From Epiperipatus broadwayi (taxonomy: Eukaryota > Onychophora > Udeonychophora > Euonychophora > Peripatidae): a stretch of 64,000 nt of DNA. Position 1 is the stretch's first letter. Each line of letters starts with the position of its first letter. Where the stretch lies: the NCBI GenBank assembly GCA_028023455.1, contig JAQFVV010012544.1:1064501-1128500 (forward strand). The letters run 5' to 3'. The position numbers and the translations under genes are program-made. The notes under the pieces are model-generated. The model was not told the DNA's origin. It saw only the letters and a list, made by a program, of their open reading frames with translations, and did no database searches. Shown here piece after piece: positions 34,831 to 48,155 of the stretch.

Positions 34831-36890
34831 TTTTCAAGTTAATTGTGTTATTAAAAATAGCAAAGTAAATTTGATAGACGCTCTCAAAATCAATTTTAAA
34901 ATTATAAGAGTGTCATTGTAAATAATTTATAAAAGTTTTAAATGATAGACATGCAGTGTTAATTTAATTTTCCCCATCAATTGTCTCTATATTGAAGCTC
35001 AATTTACAAGCAAATGGTCATGGAAACATCATATATAGTGATAATATATCGGAAACTTTATACTAGAAATATGACAAACGCTGGATTAGTTCGGAAATTT
35101 ACGAGATGGAGAAAAGTAGTATTTTGGACAATATATAATTTTAAAAGCTAATTGCTATTGATTATTAAAAATAGATATCTTAAAGAATAAAATACTTCTT
35201 CATGAGGAAAGTATTTTTACAAGCTACAAATTTATATATATATATATCTTAAGTAAAGATATTAGAAATAAAAGTAGCTTTGTAAATACTTGCCTTGTTA
35301 AGTCTTTATGTTTAAAAGACTGAATGTGGACAATTTTAAAAAGGCAAATAGATTGAAAATATATTTAGCTAGAAATCTTAATATAATAAAAATTATTATA
35401 TTGAAATAATTTAAACGCTGGTCGTTTTAGATGAAGAAGCTTATTCTTACCTGGATATTTTGTTAAGAAATGCGCAAGTAGTACGTGGATGTCCAAGTCA
35501 ATTAAAATAATTAAATGATAATTTTTCATAAACTATAGACTAATATAAGATAATAACTTTAAATAATATTTTTCAAGAACTGTATCCGGATCAGATAAAC
35601 TATTTAAATTTTATTATATTTTATGGAGGAGTTGATTAACTTTTATTTTATTTTAAAAGAACATTTTTCATTTTTTATAAACTTTTTAAAAAACACATGA
35701 TAGACCGGAAAATGGAAATGGTGTTTTAGTGAATGTGTACCTAGGATTAAAGAACTATATGATGGAAAAGAAGACATCGCTGGAATTACGTAATATGAAT
35801 TCTGTTTTATTTATCTAACATAAAATTTAAATATTATTAATTTATTAAAAATAAGATAGGTACATTTCTTAAAATAATAATTAAAAATAATATAATAATT
35901 AATCACATAAGTTTATTTTATAATTAATATAACACGTAATATGTTAAAGAATGATTGTGAGTGTAAATGTGAATTATTTTATGAAGCTGTAATTCTGAAG
36001 AATATTGGAAGATGGACTGTACATTAAATCATTGCTTATGGTAAAAATTGTATAATAATAATAATTTTGATATATTTAATATGTTTTCTTTAGATCATCC
36101 AAATGTTATGTTATTTGAATGAATGTATAAATATTTTAATAAAAATACACACACATTATATTGGCAGTAACAATTTTATGTAAATATGCATAGTTTGAAT
36201 TTATGATATAAATATGATACAACATTACATAAGAAGCTTAGAAATAATTATATGATTCTTTCGTAAATAAATTTTGATATTTTTTTTTTTTTTATGTTAT
36301 AATATTAGAATTATATTTGTTATTCATAAGTAATTAGTTTATTGCAAGTTAGGAAGAGATCTCAAAGTCTATATTTTATTTTTGTTTTATTGGATAAATT
36401 AACCCTTAAACCGCTAATTAAATCATTGGTTGTATGAGATAAAAATCAAATCTTTTAATTGGCCAACTCACAAACTGAAGACAAAGCCTATTGTTAAAAC
36501 ATATTCGTCTATAATATTAAATTCAACTCAGATACGTTTATAAAAAGTATATAATTAATTTTTCAGGTCATGAAGAAAACGAAAGTTCTTTCAAAAATAA
36601 ATTGCTATTTATTTATTCTAAGATATTCTATATCGGCAACATAAAAGTTATAATGTAAACAAAAAGATCGACTTTTACGTTATAGAAAAGTAAATATTTC
36701 TTTTTACTACATCTTCAATATATTTACTTAAATCTTCAATATTTTTCGAAAATAATTTTGTTTTTTTATTATTCTCTCTGAAAATTATGTTTAATTTCCA
36801 TAAATATTATTTAATAATAATTTAAATCGTATTCGAAATGAAAATCTCAGCGTTTTTCTTTATTTTCTTTGATCAGGCAGTTTCTTTGTT
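34831..36890. other. AT-rich non-coding DNA
   Basis: No coding region recognised between the two promoter-like pockets. Confidence 0.5.
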
Positions 36891-36894
36891 CTTT

Positions 36895-37150
36895 CCAGCC
36901 AATCAGAATGTCTTTTTCGGCTGAGAGCATGCTAAGAACCAATCACAAATAATGTTCCTTCTTTGTTTAGGTTTAAAATGCGTTTTTTTTTATTTTTTAC
37001 TTCTAAAATAAATCGGAAGATGTCACCATCGTACAGAACTTTTAAAAACGAATTAAATACGTATTTAACGAATTTTATCGTATAAAAACGAACTAAGTTA
37101 GAGTGATTTTAGGTGTCGACGAGGAGTCTCGTCGAGCGCGGGAAAAGGGT
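36895..37150 (+). promoter_or_regulatory. Promoter-like CpG-containing pocket with two CCAAT boxes and a TATA box
   Basis: Two CCAAT boxes (gccaatcag at 36899 and accaatcac at 36938) are followed by a TATA-like cgtataaaaacg at about 37079. Next comes a short CpG-rich patch, gtcgacgaggagtctcgtcg, at about 37115. That patch contains a perfect hairpin with stem CGACGAG/CTCGTCG and loop GAGT. Surrounding DNA is very poor in CpG. No coding frame follows. It could be the promoter of a gene with exons outside the window, or of a degraded LTR element. Confidence 0.35.
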
Positions 37151-38830
37151 TAAGTTAAGTTTTATGTAGAAGTTTATATTTGGATTGAAGATTTACCGAA
37201 TATAGATGATGAAGTATAAATAGTTTGGATAATTAGTTTTATTTAAAATTGATGATTGTTTTCCCGGAAAGTTTAAATAAGTTTTAAAGGATGTTTTGTA
37301 GATAAAAAGTTATTAAGAAGGAGTAGAATAACACATAAAGTAAAGTAATAATTTTACATAGAAAAGAATCATAGAATTTATCTAATATAATACTTTATGA
37401 ATTTGAAATTGATGAATAATTTAAATATTATTATTTAACATTACATATATGTAATGCATATTTGATAAAACATGTAGCATGAATTGCATTAAATGAAAGA
37501 TAAATTATAATCAATTATTGTTATTACATTACAAAGATACATTAGTTTCTATATTATGCTATTAGAGTAATGCTGATAGTAAAATAAACACATACTAGTA
37601 CATAATGAAATAAGTAATAGTAATACTTAAGTGATGTAGCAATTTAATTAGTAAAGTTTAATTGTTTACATATGCTACATAAATATTGTTTTACATAAAT
37701 TTTTCTGTGTAATAATTGAAGTTCACTGATATTTATTTAAAGTCTAAGTTTTAAAAGCATACTTCAATGTTATTAGTACAGCATTAAAAGAATGTATAAT
37801 TACTTATTAGGAATATGAATTAATAATGGTGGAAACATATTGTATTATTATTTTGTTTTATTCTTCTTTGTTTTCATAATTTTGAACTGTAAATATTGTA
37901 AATAAATTCATGGTTAAAGTTAATGTAAATAAATTTGTTTAATTTGTTTTAAAAGTGTGTCGAGTTCATTATTTTGCACCACAGCATTTGACAACAGATA
38001 ATTTGAATAAACATAATATTTGCACAATATGAATTATTATTATTATTTAGAAATAAACACAATATTTTCTTGATATCATTTTATAAGAATTGATTAATAT
38101 TAACATATAATATTATTATGGTCATAAGGTAATTATAATGCACATTATAAGAGTACAATATTATTTATTGCCACAGATTATTGAATTATAAGATTTTGAT
38201 CTATTCCAGAATTAAGATACTATATGAAAATAAAGGATATACGTATGATTATTTATTTAATAATTGATGATATAACAGAAATAGATAAAATTAAGTTATA
38301 CTCTAAGACTAGTATTGTATATTATTATTAGAATAAGTTAGGTGTATTTAGGTTTGATATAAAATCCCTTATCATACTTATTTACATGGATTATTATTAC
38401 TTTAAGATAATTAGAAGAGCCTGAGATTATTTAATTATATAAAAATTAAAAGTTGAGATTTATTTTATTATTATTAAAGATAATTTATTTTATTTAAAAG
38501 CCATAAGAATGCTGTAGATGTAGTAGTAAGTTAATAAGGAGATAATAGTATTCTTATGCCATTGAAACAATGTCTTGGGAGATATTGACTCAATGTAAAT
38601 CTACTTATTGCTTTGTAACTTTACTTCACAGTCTCATGATTTTAATAAATACTTATTTAATTAGTACATACTATAGAAATATATTGATTTTGATAATTGG
38701 TAATAAATTTAATTAGAATATGATAGTATAAAAGTAAATTAAAGATAGATATGCAAATTTTAATTAGGCATTATAATTTAATTGAGCTAGTTGTATTTCA
38801 AACTATATTATACATCGAGAAGTAGGTGTT

Positions 38831-38834
<4 letters not shown>
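37151..38834. other. AT-rich non-coding DNA
   Basis: No gene recognised. A less AT-rich string at about 37956-37997, with gtgtgtcgagttcattattt followed by tgcaccacagc and ttgacaac, looks like an LTR boundary plus primer-binding site. No partner LTR was found. Confidence 0.4.
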
Positions 38835-38895
<61 letters not shown>

Positions 38896-39408
38896 NNNNN
38901 NNNNNNNNNNNNNNNNNNNNNNNNNNNNNNNNNNNNNNNNNNNNNNNNNNNNNNNNNNNNNNNNNNNNNNNNNNNNNNNNNNNNNNNNNNNNNNNNNNNN
39001 NNNNNNNNNNNNNNNNNNNNNNNNNNNNNNNNNNNNNNNNNNNNNNNNNNNNNNNNNNNNNNNNNNNNNNNNNNNNNNNNNNNNNNNNNNNNNNNNNNNN
39101 NNNNNNNNNNNNNNNNNNNNNNNNNNNNNNNNNNNNNNNNNNNNNNNNNNNNNNNNNNNNNNNNNNNNNNNNNNNNNNNNNNNNNNNNNNNNNNNNNNNN
39201 NNNNNNNNNNNNNNNNNNNNNNNNNNNNNNNNNNNNNNNNNNNNNNNNNNNNNNNNNNNNNNNNNNNNNNNNNNNNNNNNNNNNNNNNNNNNNNNNNNNN
39301 NNNNNNNNNNNNNNNNNNNNNNNNNNNNNNNNNNNNNNNNNNNNNNNNNNNNNNNNNNNNNNNNNNNNNNNNNNNNNNNNNNNNNNNNNNNNNNNATATA
39401 TATATATA
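38834..39408. repeat. (AT)n microsatellite containing a 500-bp assembly gap
   Basis: An uninterrupted (AT)n tract runs from about 38834 to 38895, followed by exactly 500 N (38896-39395). The AT repeat resumes at 39396. The round gap size suggests a placeholder length. Any open frames across it are artefacts. Confidence 0.95.
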
Positions 39409-40477
39409 TCAATTATTCAACGTTTTGACTATATCATATACTCATTATGAAGTATCAACTAAAAAATATGTTAATATAATAAATTTAAATATGAAAATTC
39501 CTTATTAATTCAATGCAAAAAATTAAATTAAAAATATACATTTCTTACACAAATAAAAAGATAAATACATATTATATTTACCTACAAAAGTATTTCCTCT
39601 AACAATTCATATATATTTTATACTAAATCATTCTTAAAAATTCTCCAATTTAATTCCCTATAATTATTTAACTATCAAATAAGAATGTTTTATGTTTTAG
39701 GTTATTTATATAAGAATTGTATATTTTTAATTTAATTTTTTGCATTTAATTAATATGGAATTTTTATGTTTATATTTATCATGCTTATATATAATTAATC
39801 CTTGATAAAGTTGTTTTTTTTTTAAAAAAAAAAGTACTTTATTTACAAAAGTTATGATTAATGATTACATGATGAGCTTATTCCATTAATTATCAAATAT
39901 TTTAAACAAATATTTTACTTGGCCTCAGAAATAATTAATTCCAAAATAGGATAATGCTATATATAATTGAAATAAGTACACTTAACAATAGTAAAAATTG
40001 GCAGGGTCATAAAAACTGTGAAAAATGTTTTAATTTATGATTTCAAGTTATGGAATGTTCCGGCAACTTTTGAATAAATAAAATATTTTGTAGTAGAAAA
40101 TATCAATAACTTTAAAAAAAAAAATGTCTGTCTTAATTATGCATGACAATTCTGATCCAGGTAATTAAAATACTTCTTCTTTCAATCAATAGAAGATACA
40201 AGACACATGATTATAATATTCTCTTCCCTCTTTAAAATTAAAAAGGGTATTATGAAAGTATAAATAACATTTACCACCATTACAACAATTTCACTTTAAA
40301 AAATGATTGCGAGTTAAAATATATATATATATTTAATATAAATCAGCAAATTAATTTACCACACATTTACTAACAGCCAATATGGGCAAATGTGTAATGT
40401 TCTGAAATTGAGAGAAAGAGGAAGTTTAAATAAATATATATTGTATATTTATCTATATATATACACACACAAACATA
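39409..40477. other. AT-rich non-coding DNA
   Basis: No gene recognised. T10 next to A11 occurs near 39813-39833. Confidence 0.55.
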
Positions 40478-41650
40478 TGTTATAAATCTTTTTTTATCTC
40501 TATTGGCTATAGCAGTTCCATTTTTAACCATATTTTTACCATAGGAAGAACCTTTTCGGATTTCTGTAATTCCAATGAATTTGGTAATTGCAACAGATGC
40601 TAATATAATAAAAACTATAACAATTAATATAATATGGGTGGAGCCTGTGAGCAGAAGTTTGACTGCATAGTACACAATCAGCAAACATGACAGAACAGTC
40701 CACATTAACTGATTAAGTAATGTATATGGTTTATGAGGAACTAAAAAACTATGTCCATCAAAATGCCCATTTCTTAAGAATCCATCTAGCAAGTCATCCT
40801 TTTCTTTGTATAAATTATATAACCATTGCGAACATTCTTCTTCAGTATTTGAATGAATACTTTGTTTAGGAATCCTTCTAACAAATACTTCACCTTTGCA
40901 AGCCTGACGATTTAAAATATTCATAAGTGTAGGTTCTGCTCCCTCTTTTTTAAATCCAATTGTTACATCATACACAGCTGGTTGATTTTCACCAAGTCCC
41001 AGCATAGACAATGAAAATCCTTTTGTATGAGGTATAAAACGATGTTGTAGAATAGGTAATCCTTTGCTTTTAGCAAACTCCACACTGGCACGATGTTTCC
41101 CAGGAGTGAATCAAGTTCCTTCACAGAATAAAAGAATCCAAAATTTTAATGTATATTGTACTAAAGTTCTTAATTGATTAATGAGGAAATGTTTATCTTT
41201 TTGCCAATTATGCTCTAGAAATATACATTCAGCAAAAACCCAAGCCCAACCAAAAATAAGCAGATACTTTAATGATTTTTTCACATAAACTTTGGAAGTC
41301 CCTAACATGCCAAATCATTCACACAGCATCCAACCCATTAGCCAATCCACTTCGTAGGTGTTATTTATAATAACAAAGGCATGTTCACTTGCAGGAAATT
41401 TTCTATCCTTAGGATCTAAACATATTTTGCAATCAGAACCAGACCACCATTCAGCTAGAAACACCAATTGTGCCCATATGGAATATGAAAGATTTGTGTT
41501 GATCCTTCGAAAAAGATTTTTGGAAAAAGGTCAGATAATTATAAATGTAACAACTTAAATAACATTGACAATGATACCACTCACAATGAAGGTGAAGCCA
41601 ATTATTAAGTGGAAGAAGAACCATGTTTTTAATGTAGACCAAACACCCAT
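40478..41650 (-). pseudogene. AGPAT3/4-type 1-acylglycerol-3-phosphate acyltransferase retropseudogene
   Basis: The parent family acylates lysophosphatidic acid in the ER membrane. From an ATG at 41650 one frame stays open to the C-terminus (about 390 codons, close to family length) without indels. It is interrupted by stops at codons 32 (41555-41557), 40 (41531-41533), 112 (41315-41317) and 180 (41111-41113). Order: N-terminal membrane segment HLIIGFTFIVSG; LAEWWSGSDC; motif I NNTYEVD, where the catalytic His of NHx4D is Asn; LGTSKVYVKK; LLFCEGT then a stop where EGTR needs Arg; PHTKGF; AVYDVTIGF; two C-terminal membrane segments (about codons 311-362); and GITEIRKGSSYG. The absence of introns indicates a processed copy. 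No clear poly-A tail or target duplication is visible. Confidence 0.85.
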
Positions 41651-42608
41651 GATAAAAGATGGCAAAAAAATAAGCACCAGAAAAGAAAACAAAATAAGGC
41701 ACAACAACGATTACCTGGTATAAAACAATAATTTTAAGTTATAAAAGGTATCACTTGTTTCAACTGTCATGAAAAAAAGGAAATAATTTTGCCATCATCT
41801 AACACACTCATTCGGGCGTTTATTTACTGAATTAACGAATCCTTGATAAAGTTTATATGATATAGCAAAACATTGGATATTTGATGTATATATATATATA
41901 TATATAATTTGTTACAATAGTTCTTGTAATAAAAATAAGTTTTTAAAGAAGTAGTGTTAAACTTATTTTATTAGTTATTGTTAATCATTCTATCCATTTT
42001 GTAAGTTATGTGGTTCAAACAAAAAAATCTTTCAACATATAGATTTCTATACTTACTTCAATGATAAATGTTTAACCATCATCTCTTCTAATAGTCCATT
42101 AAGTTAGAATGCACTACCATTGCATTTTGCTAATAAATAAAAAGGAGGTATGAACGGTCTTTTCACTTTTAAGATTCATATGGATATTAAAATGCATAAA
42201 CATTTTTCATATCACACATAACTCATTGATATACTTTAGAAATTCTACTAAATTAAATCTATATAACAAATTATTTATTTATATAATGCCAGGTTTTATT
42301 TGTAATAGTCATAAAAGAATCTCCCCAATAAATGTGCTGCAAGAATTTATAAAGCTGAGGAATACACTCACTATAAATACAAGATAGTCTTTGAAAAGAT
42401 AAGAATCAATTGCCTTACCTTTATTGCCTAAATTCATATACATATATAGGTCAATCTAAAGCATTTAGAAACAACAGCATGAAGATCTTAATCAATCACT
42501 TCTTAATTGAATTCACTATAGATTAATAAATGATGTTTATATCATTTTTACAATAAACAATTAATTATATATATATATATATTAATATTATATATAATAC
42601 TGATGTGC
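41651..42608. other. AT-rich non-coding DNA
   Basis: No gene recognised. (AT)n tracts lie at about 41886-41906 and 42566-42581. The second directly precedes RTE copy 3. Confidence 0.55.
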
Positions 42609-42922
42609 AGTTTGCTATTAACTGAAAGGAGATCCTTTGATTCCTCTTGGAGGCCTTAAAGGAACTGAGCAGGGCAAAAATCCTAAAGTCCACTTCATAC
42701 GTTCTTGTCATTGCAGCTGTTATTACTATGTGATTATTCATATAGTATACGAAGATGGATGGGCTGCTCACCAACATGCATTAGCCAGCATGGGGAGTTT
42801 ATTGGCTTTTTACCTCTGAGTTTAAGATCAAGAAACCCCATGGTCTTTCTTCTCAGTGCCTGATAAGGCAGAATGAATGTTTGTGTAAATGATAAATATT
42901 TTTCCAATACATATATACAATT

Positions 42923-43843
42923 ATGATAGACAAAAATAAAGCATGGCTCTTATTCCCAGGAGGCTGTAAAGTCACCAACCAAGGCAGCAGTTGGTGGCCG
43001 AAGGCGGAGGGTGCTAAGAATCCCCTGATTGTGGACCCAGGCTGCCATTTGATGATGACTTTTTATTTAGGTACTTACAACTGCAGATCACTTTCAAGTG
43101 AAGGAAGATTGCAAGAATTAGAAGAAGAACTGTCTTATATTAAATGGGACATTATTGGACTTTGTGAAGTTAGAAGAAAAGGAGAAGAAACAATTGATTT
43201 AAAAAGTGGACATATACTCTATTATAAAAGCACACATATTGGAAATACAAGTGGAGTAGGATTTATTATAAATAAAAAGTGGAAGAACAATATTGTGGAG
43301 ATTGATGGTGTATCGGACAGAGTGGCAAGATTAGTTATACAACTTAATAGCAGATACCAAATGCAGATAATTCAGGTTTATGCCCCAACAAGTTCTCATA
43401 GTAATGAAGTAGTAGAAGATTTTTATATGGATGTACAAAAGGCTTTTGATCAGAGTAAACAACATTTTAAAATTGTTATGGGAGACTTTAATGCTAGAAT
43501 TGGTAGACAAATGAAAGATGAAATTGCTGTAGGTAATTTTGGTTATGGTAATAGAAATGAGAGAGGACATAGACTTGTGGAGTTTGCAGAAAAAGAAAAA
43601 CTTTATATTATGAATTCATTTTTTGAGAAAAATGTTAAAAGGAAATGGACATGGAAGCATCCAAATGAAGGTACAGCAGAATTGGATTATATTTTGACTA
43701 ACAGAAAATACATATTTCAAGATTGTAATGTTCTTAATAAATTTAACACAGGAAGTGATCATCGATTAGTAAGGTGTAAGTTACGTGTTAATGTAAAACT
43801 AGAGAGACACAAAATTATTAAGAAAAACAATATTTACAGTTGA
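42923..43843 (+). pseudogene. RTE endonuclease domain (copy 3, first frame)
   Basis: This 306-codon frame encodes the apurinic-endonuclease-like domain that nicks DNA for target-primed reverse transcription. All catalytic blocks are present: GTYNCRSLSSEGR (Asn), IIGLCEVRRKGEE (Glu), IQVYAPTSSHS (Tyr), VMGDFNARIGRQM (Asp, Asn), TWKHPNEGTAELDYILT and GSDHRLVRCKL (Asp, His). The first 30 or so residues come from sequence that is 5' untranslated or inserted relative to copy 1, so the true start is uncertain. An extra base near 43815, compared with copy 1, shifts the frame and ends it at 43843, just before the linker. Confidence 0.85.
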
Positions 43844-43844
43844 T

Positions 43845-44669
43845 ATTCCTAATCTTCAGAAACATTCTAATGAATTTAAATTAGAACTTACAAATAGGTT
43901 TCAAGTGTTAGGAGATTTTGAGCATGATTCAGATTTGAATGAAATTAATATGAAAATAACTGATACACTTTTAAAAACTGCAACAAAAATAGCTGGTAGA
44001 AAAAAGCAGCAATTGACTAATAAAATTTCTACTGAGACTAGAGAATTTATGAAAAAAAGAAGGAATATGAAGATATACAAAAATGATGTATTAAAAAGAA
44101 TTAAATATCTCGAATTTTGTAAAATGGTACAGAAAAGAGTTGAAAATGATATAAGAAAGTATAACTATGTAATGGCAAGGAAAGCTGTAGAAGAAAATAA
44201 AAGTCTCAAGAATGTTAAACAACATTTTGGTATTGGTAGGAAATTTATATCTGCAATAAGAAAAAAAAATGGAATTATTACTAAAAAGAGAGATGACATC
44301 ATGAAATTGGTAGAAGATTTTTATCAAGAATTATATAGTAATAAAGAACAAGTACCTCCTATATCTATTACATCTTCCGAATTGCCCAGAATTTTAAATG
44401 AAGAAGTGAGACATGCAATTAAATGTATGAAGAAAGGAAAGGCTCCAGGAAATGATGGAATTATAATTGATATATTAAAAGAAGCAGGTGAAGAAATAGA
44501 AACAATTTTAGCAAAGTTATATACCAAATGTCTAAATGATAAAGATGTACCAGAAGATTGGAAGAATGCAGTAATAATATTAATATTTAAAAAGGTGATA
44601 AAGAAGATATTAGAAATTACAGACCTATCAGCCTTTTATCAGTTTTATATAAAATTTTTACCAAGATAA
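43845..44669 (+). pseudogene. RTE linker and N-terminal reverse transcriptase (copy 3, second frame)
   Basis: The frame is open before its first ATG at 43905. It continues the protein with a lysine-rich linker (GRKKQQLTNKISTETREFMK, KKRDDIMKLVEDFYQELY). The first RT blocks follow: MKKGKAPGNDGIIIDIL and PEDWKNAVIILIFKK. A missing base in the A run near 44592, compared with copy 2, shifts the frame. The NYRPISLL block is therefore only readable in the next frame, and this frame ends at 44669. Confidence 0.8.
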
Positions 44670-45880
44670 TTACAACTCGTCTACAGAGAACTTTGGATTT
44701 CCACCAACCAAGAGAACAAGCTGGATTTAAAAGTGGTTTTAGTACAATAGATCATATCCAGGTATTGAGAGAAGTCATAGAAAGGACAAACGAATATGAG
44801 TTGTCATTATGTTTTGGATTTGTAGATTATGAAAAGGCATTCGATTCTATACACATTTCTTCAGTGATTAAAGCATTGGATCATCAAGGTATAGATCCAG
44901 GATATTGTCATATTTTAAAGAATATTTATAAAAATGCAACAGCAACAATGAGATTACATAATGATACTGGAAAAATCAACATTGAGAAAGGTGTAAGACA
45001 AGGTGACTCCATATCTCCAAAACTTTTTACAGCAGTGCTGCAAGAAGTATTTTGTGGATTAAAATGGGAAACTAAAGGAGTGAAAGTAAATGGAGAGTAT
45101 TTAAGTCATTTAGATTTCACAGATGATGTAGTTGTTTTTGCAAATAATGCTTCAGAGCTGCAGGAAATGTTGCAGGAGTTAGCAGATGAAAGTAGAAAAG
45201 TAGGACTAAAGATAAATGTTAAAAAGACTAAAGTAATGTTTAATCGATTTGCTCAAAATATGAAAATAAAGATTGATTATGATGAATTAGAAGAAGTTAA
45301 CAGTTACAAATACCTTGGTCAGATTATTAATACAGATGGAAACATAATGGAGGAAATTAATCATAGAATTAAACTTGTTTGGAGTGCTTTTGGTAGAAAT
45401 AACTTGATACTAAAAGGAAATATGCCTATGTGTTTGAAAAGGATGGTTTTTAACAAATGTGTTTTACCAGTTCTTACTTATGGATCTGAGACTTGGACAC
45501 TTAATAGAAGAGCAATACAGAGACTACAGACCACTCAAAGGAGTATGGAGAGATGTATGTTGGGAGTAACAAGAAGAGATCGAAAACGCAATGTATGGGT
45601 AAGACAACAAACAGGTGTTACTGACCTTATTGAAAAAATTAAAAGATTGAAATGGAGTTGGGCTGGACATATTGCTAGAAGAGATGATAATAGATGGACA
45701 ATTGAAATTTTAAACTGGATTCCAAGAGATTGTAAAAGACCCAGAAAGAGACCACATGTGAGATGGATGGATGAAATAAGAAAATGTGCAGGGGTGTTGT
45801 GGAGAGGAGAAGCTAAAGATCAGAGAAGATGGATTGAACTTGGAGAGACCTTCATCCTGCAGTGGATTGATAATGGTTGA
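44596..45880 (+). pseudogene. RTE reverse transcriptase core and C-terminal region (copy 3, third frame)
   Basis: After the shift near 44592 the frame reads through NYRPISLLSVLYKIF, REQAGFKSGFSTIDHIQ, CFGFVDYEKAFDSI (motif A), GVRQGDSISPKLFTAVLQE (motif B), HLDFTDDVVVFANN (motif C), GLKINVKKTKVMFN (motif D) and YKYLGQIINTDGNI (motif E). The basic C-terminal tail ends with RPHVRWMDEIRKC and ILQWIDNG. Motif C reads FTDD where RTE proteins and copy 2 have FADD. The two catalytic aspartates are intact. The stop at 45880 lies just before the GAT-rich tail. Confidence 0.85.
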
Positions 45881-45900
45881 TGAAGATGATGATGAATAAA

Positions 45901-46694
45901 TGAAATTAAAAGTAATTGATTAAGACTTTCATGCTCTCATTTCTAAATGTTTCGATTGGCCTATATATATAATTTTGGTAAAAACAAATAAGGTGATTCA
46001 TTATTATCTTTTCAAAAACTCTATCTTGTGTTTAGAATGAGAATATTTCTCAGCTTTATAAATTCATACAGCAAATGTGTCAGGGTGATTTCCTTATGAC
46101 TATTACAAAAAAATGCTGTTATTAAGAAATTTAAAAGGGATATAGAGCAGCACTCAAAATGTCTACATATTGTTAAGAAGTGGTTTTATATCCATGTAAT
46201 TATTGTCTATCATTATTTACGCAATTATAAAATTCTTAATGGAAATCCAATAAAGAAACTACTAAAATTATTCATAAAATATAAAGAGAGAACTGGTTTG
46301 TAATTCGCACTCGTTTGCAAACTGCAGAAGTATATCATCATTTTTAATCTTATGACATGATTTGCCTTTAAATTAACTATTAACTGAAATCATATGTTTA
46401 ATGAAAAGGTAGTATTATGACTAATGATAAATTTATTTTCATCATACATTTATATGATATTTAATATATTTATCTTAAATTAAATTTACTAATTTACAAT
46501 TAAATCATTAATAAAAATTAAATTATGAATCTACTACAAATGTTTTCCATAATAAGATAGATTTTTTAAGTGCAAACATTAACAGTCAAGAAATTTGCCT
46601 TGGCAGGGAAAATATTATCAGTGGATTTGTAATTTTATTTTTTCTAGTGATTTTAATTGTAAATTGATATAGTTAGTTTAGTTTTTTTGGTATC
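45901..46694. other. AT-rich non-coding DNA
   Basis: No gene or recognised repeat. Confidence 0.55.
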
Positions 46695-47877
<1,183 letters not shown>

Positions 47878-48155
47878 TTCAATAATAATTTATTATTTCT
47901 AATGTATACAGTGATGTGTAATCATACAATTGGGGTTTACATTGTTGTTCTAACTATCTTGTTATTTCCATTTGGGTTCTGATGGGTCTATGTTGCCCAA
48001 TATGGTGTGAACATTAGATCTTTCACATATTTGTTATCTGATTGTTAGCCCCCCCCCCTTTTTGCCTTGTTGTTAGTTTGGCATATTGTATAATGTCCAA
48101 GTGTCTTCAAATGTTTTTGACGATGCTAGGAGTTGGTCTCTCTTCTGGATTTTAA

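Larger units (their letters stand above)
42609..45900 (+). mobile_element. RTE-clade LINE, copy 3 (nearly intact, full length)
   Basis: The element starts at agtttgctattaactgaaag, as in copy 1. It carries a short 5' untranslated region, one long coding region (endonuclease plus reverse transcriptase) and a GAT-rich end, gttgatgaagatgatgatga (45876-45895). The coding region is split into three frames by a +1 shift near 43815 and a -1 shift near 44592. Compared with copy 1 it has about 70 extra AT-rich bases at about 42873-42940. Low decay suggests a fairly recent insertion. No clear target-site duplication was seen. Confidence 0.9.

Noticed and set aside
38791-39450. Open frames of more than 200 codons on both strands
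   Set aside because: They run through the N gap and (AT)n repeats and carry no real coding information.
40478-41650. Functional AGPAT gene rescued by stop-codon readthrough or RNA editing
   Set aside because: Four stops include a TAA that single adenosine editing cannot turn into the expected residue, and the catalytic His and EGTR Arg are lost.
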